Below are positions 52,257 through 61,567 of a stretch of DNA of 64,000 bases, one piece after another. The DNA is from Onchidella celtica (taxonomy: Eukaryota; Mollusca; Gastropoda; Systellommatophora; Onchidiidae). The position numbers and the translations under genes are program-made. The first letter of the stretch is position 1; every line of letters starts with the position of its first letter. The DNA lies in NCBI GenBank assembly GCA_963931925.1, contig OZ007567.1:82221186-82285185 (forward strand), given 5' to 3'. The notes under the pieces are model-generated. The model had not been told where the DNA came from. It saw only the letters and a list, made by a program, of their open reading frames with translations, and did not search any database.

Positions 52257-52476
52257 CTCTTTGGGTGCCAGTCACCGATATATCGGTTCTTTTGCCCACC
52301 ACGTTTATGCCAGTCTCCGATGTATTGATGCACAAGAATGCTAGGCTATTTTGTGTCGGGGAAAAAAAAAGAAAGTCGACTTCTATTAAGAGTTGTTGCT
52401 GTAGTTAGTCCTTCATTTCCCCCAGTAGTTTCTTCCTGTATAAGCAAACATGGAAAAATTCACGGCACACAAAGAG
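52257..52476. mobile_element. piggyBac-like MITE, 220 bp
   Basis: TTAA flanks both ends (52253-52256 and 52477-52480), as in piggyBac insertions. The termini read CTCTTTGGGTGCC on the left and CTCTTTGTGTGCC inward from the right. There is no ORF. A palindrome, ACCGATATATCGGT, sits just inside the left end at about 52275. Similar CYCTTTG-TGCC ends are common in piggyBac relatives. Confidence 0.78.
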
Positions 52477-52480
52477 TTAA

Positions 52481-54196
52481 GAAAAGAAAAAGACAAAACT
52501 TTTCCATTCCCAGTTAGACGATCAAATTTCACATTTCACCAGATTTTTGTCTGAAAACCGGGTTTTAACAAAAAAAATCGACGTTTGACCGGTAAGATTC
52601 AATGTGCATGTAAATTATAGTGAGGCAATTCATACTGAGCGAGCTTTTCAACGGTTGAAAGCATGATGCAGTGAGATTTCTGCCAATAGTCCTGTCTTTA
52701 CCCCTTTCCCCAGCATTTTAGAACAATCACGTCTTAAAAATACTGTATATATTTTTGATTCCACAGCAGTCACCTCAGTAACTCATTAAGTCATTCGGGC
52801 CAGCCAGACTTGGAAGGAAAGGAACAAGTACATGCCAAGTTTCTGTACTGACCTCACTACACCTTCCCCCCTCCTTTCCCCGAGTAATAACATTAATAAT
52901 CATCAAAATAGACGCCACAATCCTCCCCTATGAATCCAAGTGCCCCACACATTACGTTGGTCTAAGCACTGCTCGGCGTGAGAATAGAGGGAGATAAAAA
53001 GCATCCACTGTGAGCGTGGGCAGAAAGAGGGAGCTAAGTATGGCACTGAAACGTTAAGTGAAGTTAAGTGGAAAAGTCAACCAGGCAAACATCCACACTG
53101 TGTTATTCAAATGGTAATGCATTGCCAGCATTTCTCTAACTTCTGGAATCAAATCCAAAATGGGATTTCGAAAAAAAAAAAAAATCATTTGATGATAAAC
53201 ACGTGAGAGGAGAGAACATTTTTGTCTGTCTGCCAATCTAATTTTTAAAAAATTCTCCCTCCAGTTTCTAATTCTAATTCAACGCCCTCTGCAACTTCTT
53301 CTTCTCCTCTCTCTCTCTCTCTCTCCAAGTTGCGACAAAAGGTAAATACAGCACGGTAAATACAATTATATTCGGATGTAATAATAAATTCACTGGAATG
53401 TAAATATTCGACAACTCAAAAATTGGTTTGAAACAAATTTTCAGAATGCAACCTATTTTCACGAGCCCATCTGTTCCTTTTAAACTGTTCCCCTACCCCT
53501 ACCAAAAAAAGATGAAGAGACCTCTGGTATTCCCGAGACATTGGCCAGCAAGTGCAAATTAATGGCAAAGTTTTTTTTTTTTTTTTTTTAATTTCTCTCT
53601 CTCTCTCTCTCTCTCTCTTCTACGACATCATCGATTGAGAAGCTGAAAGTTTCATCTACAGCTCAGGTGCCTGGAGATGAGAGCCTCCAGTTCAGGTTTA
53701 AGTGCTTGAGTCAGTAAAAGGCCAACTTTGTGAACATCTCAAAATAAGTCTGATTTTATGGGTTGCAGAAGAAAAACGGCAATTCTTTTTTTGTTCACGT
53801 CAACAGTACCCGGTACCCGTAGTTCTGCTTTGAGCATTTATGTGTTGTTATTATGGTGAATGACATGAAAAATAATGTTATCTGTAAAGGATTGGAAGCA
53901 TGTTTGATCGGGATCAAGTAATCTATGCATGATAGGATACAGTGAATAAATACGTCGAGATTTTAGATGATTGAACGCTAATAAAAAGGAAATATTATGC
54001 AGAGAAATGTGGACGGGACGGGGGGAGTGCTTTACTAACGAAAATAAACAGTGCACAACATGATAGAGAAAATAATTTTGACAGAAACTGAAACTAAGAA
54101 CACAGATGATCAAAGCCTACATCACAACACAGTAAACAGTAGTATAGCAACATCAATGCCCCGATCGCTTCAACGGGTCTTCTGAAATATATTTTT
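52481..54196. other. No recognisable gene
   Basis: A T run at about 53572-53589 followed by a CT array (53596-53618), and a shorter CT array near 53310. No supported exon. Confidence 0.5.
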
Positions 54197-54262
54197 CTTA
54201 ACAAATATATATATGGCCTTTAGCGTCTTTACAGACGGTCTTAGCAGCTAGAATATTCACTT

Positions 54263-57200
54263 TCACTTTGACTGACAGCTTCTCTCGTGGCTTATTCTAC
54301 CAATGTTTGACCCGAGAGTGCGATGGCAGTGATTGCAGGTCAGTCTTTTGGGTTCACTTTGGCGAGTGTTTTCATTCCGCCTCTGTCGTTTTGTCAGGTA
54401 TGTTTCTTTTGCCTTGAAGTCTATTGCGAGCGTGTCACTGCGCAATTTTTGTCTCCATCTGCTTCGATCATTTGCAAGGTTCTCCCATTCATTGGGGTCG
54501 ATGTTGAATGCTTTCATCGTGACCTTGCAAGTGTCTTTGAATCGCAGATGTGGCCTACCTCTGGGTCGGTTGCCAGTAGCAAGTTCCCCGTAGAGAATTT
54601 GTCTGGGGATGCGATCATTTTCCATACGGTGGAGATGTCCAAGCCACCGCAGTCTTTTTTTGCCTAGGAGAGCCTGAGTTGATGGAATGTTGGCTCGGCT
54701 CAGAACTTCGATATTTGAGATCCTGTCTTGCCACTTGATCTTGAGAATTTTGCGTAGGCAGCGCAGGTGGAAGGAGTTGAGGGATCTTTCATGTTTGGAG
54801 TAGGTGGTCCATGTCTCTGAACCATACAGCAGGGTGCTTAGGACGCAAGTTTGGTACACGAGTACCTTTGTTTTGATGGTCAGCTTGCTATTGTTCCACA
54901 CCCTTTTTGAGAGTTTGCCAAAAGCTGTGGCCGCCTTTCCTATTCTGGCATTTATTTCAGTTGTTATGTCTGTGCTACCACTGATGGTTGAGCCTAGGTA
55001 GCAGAATTTTCCCACTTGCTCCAGAGGAGAGCCATTCAGCATGATTGGGTTGGGGTTTCTCAAGCCTTGTGTCAAAACTACAGTTTTTGAGACACTGATC
55101 TTTAGCATGAATTTGTCACAGGCTTTGGCAAGGCTATTGATGAGAGCCTGGAGCGTGGTTTCATCGTGGGCCACGATTGCAGCATCATCTGCGAAGAGGA
55201 GCTCTTGTAACATAATATGCTCTGTACGAGATTTTGCTTTTAGTCTGGCAACATTAAAAATGGAGCCGTCCACTCTGGTGTTAATAAGTACTCCACCTGA
55301 ACATTGACCAAAGGCATTCTTGAGTAGGGCTGCAAAATATATACCAAATAAGGTAGGAGCAAGAACACATCCCTGCTTCACACCGCTGTTTACAGCAAAT
55401 GAATTGGATGTGCAGCCCTCAAAGTTGACACATGCCCTCATGTCAGTGTGGAAGGATGCAATAAGTTTTAGCAATGTTGGTGGACAGCCTATGGATTTAA
55501 GGACTGCATACAGGCCAGATCGGCTTACGGTGTCGAAAGCCTTTGTTAGGTCCACAAAGCATGTTATAAGCGGCCTGTTTTGTTCTTTACATTTTTCTTG
55601 GATTTGCCGAAGTGCAAATATCATGTCAATAGTTGATCGTTTGCTTCGAAAGCCACATTGTGTTTCTGGTAAGACTTTTTCCGCCAGTTGTTGAAGGCGG
55701 CAGAGGATGACGCGAGCAAAAGCCTTTCCAGTAATGCTGAGGAGGGATATGCCTCGATAGTTGTTGCAGTCGCCTTTGTCTCCTTTGTTCTTGTAAAGTG
55801 TGACAATTTTGGCGTCTCTCATATCATGTGGTATCACGCCTTCTTTCCAACACTGCAGTAACAGATTATACAGGTGTGGTAATAGTGGGCCTTTTAGGTC
55901 TTTTAATACCTCTGCAGGAATGTTGTCACTTCCTGTGGCTTTTCCAGCAGACAGGTGGTCGATTGCATTGGAAAGCTCGACTAAGGAAGGTTCAGCGTCA
56001 AGTTCGGCCATTATTGGCAGTTTTTGGAGGTGTTCCTCAAAATCTGGTGGAATATTTTTCTCAGTTGAATACAACAGAGAGTAATGCTCTACCCACCTAT
56101 TCAGTTGTTCATTTTTATCTGTGATGGGTTCACCATTTACAGACTTAAGTGGGGCGCTTTTGGTGATGATTGGCCCAAGAGCTACTTTCATCTGACTAAA
56201 GGCGGTTTTCATATCTCCCTTTTCATTTGCCTCTTGTATGCTGTTACACAAGTCTGTCCAGTATTTGTTGGCGCAACGTCTTACCTCCAGCTGAAGTTTA
56301 GCTTTTGCATTTTTCAAACAAGTTTTTGTACTCTGATTGCAATTTTTGTTATACTCATTGAAAGCAGATTTCTTTTGCTCAATGAGAGGTAGGAGAATTT
56401 CGCTGTTCTGGGCTACCCAGTCGTTGTTTGAAACTTTATGCTGTCCAAAAGACTTGATGGCACAGTCATGAATTTTTGAACTGAGAGTGTTCCATGTTTC
56501 ATCTACCGAGTCACATTGGGTGACATTATCCATGCTTTCAGCAATTAACTTTTCAAATGACTTTCTATTTGATTCATCTCTGATTGCTGTTACATTGATC
56601 TTAGGGATTGAAGGGGCTTTTGATCTGTATATTTTCTTGGCCGAAATTTTGATTTTGCTGACTACCAGTGCATGGTCGGTGTCACAGTCAGCACTGTGGA
56701 GGGAACGAGTTATTTTTATACAGCCCAAACTCTTCCTCCTTGAGAGAATAAGATCTAATTGATGCCAATGGCCAGACCTGGGATGGCGCCATGATGTTCT
56801 TTGGCATCTCTTAAGGTCAAAGTACGTGTTTGTAACACATAATGAGTTTACGGAGCATAGCTCCAGAAGGCGCTGCCCGTTTTCGTTGATGTTGCCAATG
56901 CCGAAGTGCCCAATGCACTTTGGCCATGCGGAGTGATCTGCTCCCACTCGAGCGTTAAAGTCACCCAGAATTAGCAGGCCTTCGGTGAGAGGGATGTTGT
57001 GGAGAGTCCTCTGCAATGCCTCGTAGAAAATGTCTTTGGTTTCGTCAGAGGAGGTAAGTGTTGGGGCATAGACACAGATAATGTTGGTAAAACCAGACCG
57101 GGTGTTCAGTCTGAGTGTCATGATGCGTTCTGACACTCCAATTGGAGTTGCGATCGAATTGATAAGGGAGTTTTTTACGGCGAAGCCCACGCCGTGGATT

Positions 57201-57394
57201 CTCGGCTGTTCGCTGCTAAGGCCCTGCCAGAAGAAGGTGTAGTTTTCTTCTTTGACTGACCCGGAGTCGGGAAGTCGAGTTTCTTGAAGGGCAGCGATGT
57301 CGATGTTTAGTAGCTGAAGTTCTCGATCAATAATTTGGGATTTCCTGATGGAGTCAATATTAGTGAGATCTTGCTGTTGCAAGCCTGGGCGCAT
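54263..57394 (-). CDS. LINE ORF: AP-type endonuclease plus reverse transcriptase
   Basis: A protein of 1043 residues that nicks target DNA and copies its own RNA at the nick. The endonuclease domain covers about residues 1-250: LQETRL (Glu38), ILGDFNARVG (144-147 GDFN), Asp214 in HWHQLDLIL, and SADCDTDH (234-241). The reverse transcriptase lies at about 485-790: CFVDLTKAFD (motif A, Asp615), GVKQGCVLAP (671-680) and ELLFADDAAI (FADD 734-737). A C-terminal zinc knuckle has the form C-x2-C-x12-H-x4-C at about 1018-1040. All catalytic residues I can check are present and there is no internal stop. The open frame continues 28 codons upstream of this ATG, to 57478. That extension contains GTWNVRT, normally the first strand of the endonuclease, so the ATG at 57394 is probably not the native start. 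No upstream ATG is in frame. Confidence 0.93.
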   Translation of the reverse strand: MRPGLQQQDLTNIDSIRKSQIIDRELQLLNIDIAALQETRLPDSGSVKEENYTFFWQGLSSEQPRIHGVGFAVKNSLINSIATPIGVSERIMTLRLNTRSGFTNIICVYAPTLTSSDETKDIFYEALQRTLHNIPLTEGLLILGDFNARVGADHSAWPKCIGHFGIGNINENGQRLLELCSVNSLCVTNTYFDLKRCQRTSWRHPRSGHWHQLDLILSRRKSLGCIKITRSLHSADCDTDHALVVSKIKISAKKIYRSKAPSIPKINVTAIRDESNRKSFEKLIAESMDNVTQCDSVDETWNTLSSKIHDCAIKSFGQHKVSNNDWVAQNSEILLPLIEQKKSAFNEYNKNCNQSTKTCLKNAKAKLQLEVRRCANKYWTDLCNSIQEANEKGDMKTAFSQMKVALGPIITKSAPLKSVNGEPITDKNEQLNRWVEHYSLLYSTEKNIPPDFEEHLQKLPIMAELDAEPSLVELSNAIDHLSAGKATGSDNIPAEVLKDLKGPLLPHLYNLLLQCWKEGVIPHDMRDAKIVTLYKNKGDKGDCNNYRGISLLSITGKAFARVILCRLQQLAEKVLPETQCGFRSKRSTIDMIFALRQIQEKCKEQNRPLITCFVDLTKAFDTVSRSGLYAVLKSIGCPPTLLKLIASFHTDMRACVNFEGCTSNSFAVNSGVKQGCVLAPTLFGIYFAALLKNAFGQCSGGVLINTRVDGSIFNVARLKAKSRTEHIMLQELLFADDAAIVAHDETTLQALINSLAKACDKFMLKISVSKTVVLTQGLRNPNPIMLNGSPLEQVGKFCYLGSTISGSTDITTEINARIGKAATAFGKLSKRVWNNSKLTIKTKVLVYQTCVLSTLLYGSETWTTYSKHERSLNSFHLRCLRKILKIKWQDRISNIEVLSRANIPSTQALLGKKRLRWLGHLHRMENDRIPRQILYGELATGNRPRGRPHLRFKDTCKVTMKAFNIDPNEWENLANDRSRWRQKLRSDTLAIDFKAKETYLTKRQRRNENTRQSEPKRLTCNHCHRTLGSNIGRISHERSCQSK

Positions 57395-58155
57395 TGTTCT
57401 GACGTTCCAGGTACCAAGTTTTAGTATTTTTCTGTTTTTGCCAGGTGCACACTTTACGTCAGCTTTTTGACTTTTGGTCTAGCTCCAACCACCTTATGAA
57501 GCAGGCTGACGTGGCGGAACAACACCCAACTGCCTGGGGGCTGCCCAGGTTACGGCGGGCGGTAGTTGATCAATGCAGCTGAAAAGCCGCTCCCACCGAC
57601 AGAGGGGACCCCTGGCGCTCATCCGTACGCCAAATGGATTGAGCTTATCACCGGTAACTGCCACCTCCCGTGTTGTGCCCATCCGTAACGGATGGCTGGA
57701 GTGTCCTCTCCAAATCGGAAATGGGTGGGCTTATAGAGGAGAGACAGACGCTTGCCAAGCCCGAGCAAACGCCTCCTCGTTTTGCTGCCTTGCCTGGGCT
57801 ATTTTTAAGAGATGGTGCTTTGCCCAGAGGCACCACCCCTCTCTCTGCCATTCTAGTTAAACCCAAGGGAGAGACCAGGTCAATACATTTGGAACTAGTC
57901 CGGCTGCAGGAGATGCTGGAAGCCAGTTTGATGCAGTTCTCCCTGACAACCACCTTCGGGTCTCCACTCCTGATTTTCTGTCTGGGTTTACTCCCATAGC
58001 CTTTGCTATCATAGCAACACACAAGGCAGTGTGGTATTTGTATTCAGGGTTACCTTCCCCTAGTCTTCCTCTCTCCCGAGATGACCCACAAGACAGTGGG
58101 GGTGACAGTAGCAGGCTGTATTGTGTACTGTCGTACAATAGCAGAAAACTCTGGC
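57395..58155 (-). other. LINE 5' untranslated/leader region
   Basis: GC-richer than its surroundings. It contains several short minus-strand frames (for example 124 codons at 57648-58022 and 62 codons from an ATG at 57682 to a stop at 57494). None resembles a known ORF1 with coiled-coil or RRM domains. The 62-codon frame ends about 100 nt before the main ORF's ATG, which would suit reinitiation. Presumably holds the internal promoter. Confidence 0.7.
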
Positions 58156-58166
58156 CTTAACAAATA

Positions 58167-59573
58167 CCATCATAGATAACTTGGTGGCTTAAATCTGTCA
58201 ACGCTTAACATGAAAGCCTTATACAGTAAGAATGCAGAGCAACGACGGCCCGGCTGTTTCGGCAATGATGCGGATCCCCCGGGTGTGTTCTGAAAAATGA
58301 CTGAAATATAATACATGTACAGGATCTTTGTTTCTCCTTTTATACAACCCCAATAACGATCACAGCTGCAGAACTATTGATGGAAAAATGTGGAAGAGGG
58401 AGGAGGAGGGGGCGGTCAAAACAAAGGCGTAGTTGCTTATGTCACCTGGACCGGACAAGACTTGAAAGTCTTGCAAATTAAAAAGAAAAACAACTCCAAA
58501 AAGATTAACCGCAGAGCGTGCTCGTCTTAAATAATACACACGATTATTGAACTTATCATCAAAGCGAGGAATATGATAAGTGATGGATGAACACAATTAA
58601 TCCACACTACAACAGGATTTGTTTATCGACATGAGTCCCTTGATCCTGCCGCTCGTTTAAACATCTTGCATTGATCGCTGGCTTGGAACCGCAAAGGAGA
58701 TAGTAATCTCTCACCTAGAGACATTTGTGTGGACACGTTTCATCAATACATCTTTCTATCACCTCTCTTTTGTTTCTTTTCTATACAGGTCGCCGCGGCT
58801 GTCTGGTTAATCAAAACTTGGTCTTTTTTAATAAGGAAATGACAGGTAATTTATTCACTTCGGTGACCATAGTAGCGAAACCTTCCAAAGAAAAAAGACG
58901 TTAGGCTAGGGGGAGAGGATAAACACACTTCGGGTATTTGATAAACATTCAGTTGGGTGAATTTGGAATGTGCAATATTTGTTTCGGGAAAGAGGAGGAC
59001 ACAGTGTAGTAACATTGATAAAACAAGCCATCAGTGAGGCAAGACGTGGGCGTTGTCGTCCTGACTACCAATGTGTAAACCAAATTACAGCCAACAAAGA
59101 CTTTCTAGTCACCAGTGTGAATGGGATCAAATCTAGCAGTGTTGAAAACATTGGTTTCGCGTGCTGTAAACAAAGTATAACAAATCTGTGGTCACCCTCG
59201 TCTTTTCACGGCTCCCTGTGTCAAGAAACCAAATCTCCCTTAATCTCATTAACTCTGTGAATAATGATAGGCATAATACACTGGTCAAACAGGCTAGCCC
59301 AGAGGCGGCTGGTCGTTAATCTCCCAGGTGCTAGTGACCACACCATGAGTAACATTGCCTCATGTTCGGAAGATCTATCATCTGGGCCTTGTACTGCATT
59401 TGTACAGCAGGCGCACCACGGGGCATTTGACAAGCTGCCGAGCTGGCCACTTGGAAGACCAAGAAACAAGTTGCGCAGACTTACCGACTCTGATAAGTGA
59501 GCACAACACTGTGTAAAGTGTTATTAGCATTTCGCCTGCTCCTTCTGCTCATGTCTACTACGAGTCACAGACC
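58167..59573. other. No recognisable gene
   Basis: Overlapping open frames on both strands at 58970-59500 have no domain I recognise. Confidence 0.45.
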
Positions 59574-59606
59574 GTGGCCTTCGTAACTACAAGTTACGAA
59601 GGCCAC
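59574..59606. repeat. Perfect 15-bp hairpin
   Basis: GTGGCCTTCGTAACT, a 3-nt loop, then its exact reverse complement. It would form a very stable stem-loop in DNA or RNA. It has no T run and no gene context to suggest a specific role. Confidence 0.85.
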
Positions 59607-60610
59607 GCACAGACTACATGTACTACCTTATCCAGTCTGCGTGTATCCGGGACGTCTTCTGTGAGCTTCTCTCTCCAATTCACTTTGCATTATTAACTTT
59701 TAGATTATTTGTATGGATGAAATGCAGACGGTGAAAAATTATTCAGTTTCTATACATATCTCAGCGTACTGGTACATAATTTTGCTAGCTATGTAGATCT
59801 TTGCATCTTTGTGGACTGTAAAACAGACCTCTCCACGAACTTTCCATTGTGGAATTATTGTAACAGGTAGCTACTTTTTCCACGTCTTTAGGACAATAAA
59901 CGAATATAACATAAGACAATCATTTGCTATTTGCTCTCAGGATCATGTGTAAGTACTTCACACCATCTAAATTTCAACATAATTATATTGTTTAAGAAGG
60001 TCATCAAAACTTTGCGTATCCCTTTTGAGTTACAATGGGCATGCTGTTTTCTTTGTTTAAAATCGCACTGCAAACCTAATCATCATTGGCTGTTCCTACT
60101 AAACATGAAATCCACATTCGGTGACAGTTAAAGATGACCATAAAACCCGAGACAAATCAGATCATCTAGACAGATAATAGGATTGGTGGCTTGCGATGGA
60201 AATAAATGGACAGGGCTATATAAAGGTGAAACATGATGCTGCAGGGTAAATGTAGATCTGGTTTTTGTGGAAAAACATCCGTTTATAAATACACGTAAAG
60301 AGAAATACATCAAGTCTACTCGCTTGCCCTGAGGCCCCCTCCCTCCCTCCCTCCCCTCCAACTTTGTAAGTACCTCACCTGCCACAGACATTATACAGGT
60401 GTGCATGGGTCCAGCTGAGCCCCAGGCCAACGGGTAACCGTCACGATAACCTTTGTTTTATAAGTTTACTATAGTAGAAGGCTCCACATGACCAGTTATT
60501 TTAACAACCCTGGGGCATTACTGGAAATTATTGGGATTTCTCATTGCAGTCTGAGACAAAAGGCTGAGCTTGGCAGCAGTAACCAGTCCATTACAAAGGG
60601 AAAACTTTGC
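59607..60610. other. No recognisable gene
   Basis: Nothing supported beyond a (CCCT)-like run near 60335-60358. Confidence 0.5.
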
Positions 60611-60681
60611 GTGAATATTATGACCGACGGAAAATCTACGATAATTTAGCTTGTATGAATAGCACTATTCATAATATTCAC
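60611..60681. repeat. Small inverted repeat
   Basis: GTGAATATTATGA at 60611-60623 is complementary to TCATAATATTCAC at 60669-60681. The inner side has a second hairpin, ATGAATA-GCAC-TATTCAT (60655-60672), that competes for the same right arm. Confidence 0.7.
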
Positions 60682-60930
60682 AGGGCCTGACTATTGGACA
60701 GAATCATATACACACACGAAAATGAAGAGAAAGAGAGAGAAATGACACTGCGTGACGTAATAGCTAGGCGTCCGTTTGTCCAAAGTCAACACATCCACAA
60801 AGGTAGGATGGAGAGGCCCGGTGACGTTTCTTGGATTTGGTCACACCATATAAACAATACCATAAATTAGGACGGACTGCCATGTTGAGCAGGCTGGAAG
60901 GGTTGACGTAAAAAAGAAGCGGGCAGTACT

Positions 60931-61567
60931 TGGGGGTGTGGGGGAGGGGCGTCGGTGTATGGGGTGTGGGTGTGGGGGAGGGGCGTCGGTGTATGGGGTG
61001 GGGGTGTGGGGGAGGGGCGTCGGTGTATGGGGTGTGGGTGTGGGGGAGGGGCGTCGGTGTATGGGGTGTGGGTGTGGGGGAGGGGCGTCGGTGTATGGGG
61101 TGTGGGGGAGGGGCGTCGGTGTATGGGGTGGGGGTGTGGGGGAGGGGCGTCGGTGTATGGGGTGTGGGGGAGGGGCGTCGGTGTATGGGGTGGGGGTGTG
61201 GGGGAGGGGCGTCGGTGTATGGGGTGGGGGTGTGGGGGAGGGTCGTCGGTGTATGGGGTGGGGGGTGGGGGAGGGGCGTCGGTGTATGGGGTGGGGGTGT
61301 GGGAGAGGGGCGTCGGTGTATGGGGTGGGGGGGTGGGGGGGTCGTCGGTGTATGGGGTGGGGGTGGGGGGGAGGGGCGTCGGTGTATGGGGTGGGGGTGT
61401 GGGGGAGGGTCGTCGGTGTATGGGGTGGGGGGGGGGCGTCGGTGTATGGGGTGGGGGTGTGGGGGAGGGGCGTCGGTGTATGGGGTGGGGGTATGGGGGA
61501 GGGGCGTCGGTGTATGGGGTGGGGGTGGGGGGGGGGCGTCGGTGTATGGGGTGGGGGGTGGGGGGGG
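60931..61567 (+). repeat. G-rich minisatellite, 19 units of about 28-34 bp
   Basis: Nineteen occurrences of GTCGGTGTATGGGG, each followed by GTG and long G tracts and then AGGGGC. Length classes differ mainly by loss or gain of a 6-bp GTGGGT block. The plus strand carries four or more G tracts per unit, the pattern for G-quadruplexes. The unit contains no stop in any plus frame or in two minus frames, so five overlapping long frames exist (up to 276 codons). The minus-strand frames would encode Pro/His/Thr repeats such as PIHRRPSPTP. None begins with an ATG in unique sequence, and I do not call a gene. Confidence 0.93.

Larger units (their letters stand above)
54208..58155 (-). mobile_element. 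Full-length LINE with target-site duplication
   Basis: CTTAACAAATA lies at both borders (54197-54207 and 58156-58166), an 11-bp target-site duplication. The 3948-bp body has a 5' untranslated region of about 0.7 kb (right side), one long ORF, and a 3' untranslated region of only 55 bp ending in a TA repeat tail (left side). The intact ORF, intact duplication and lack of 5' truncation point to a recent insertion. The protein resembles the elements often annotated as 'craniofacial development protein 2-like' or generic endonuclease-reverse transcriptase genes in invertebrates. I cannot fix the clade. The short 3' end with a microsatellite tail recalls RTE-type elements, while the C-terminal zinc finger recalls I/Jockey relatives. 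Confidence 0.92.

Noticed and set aside
54323-56762. Several plus-strand frames of 65-124 codons
   Set aside because: Antisense shadows of the LINE ORF.
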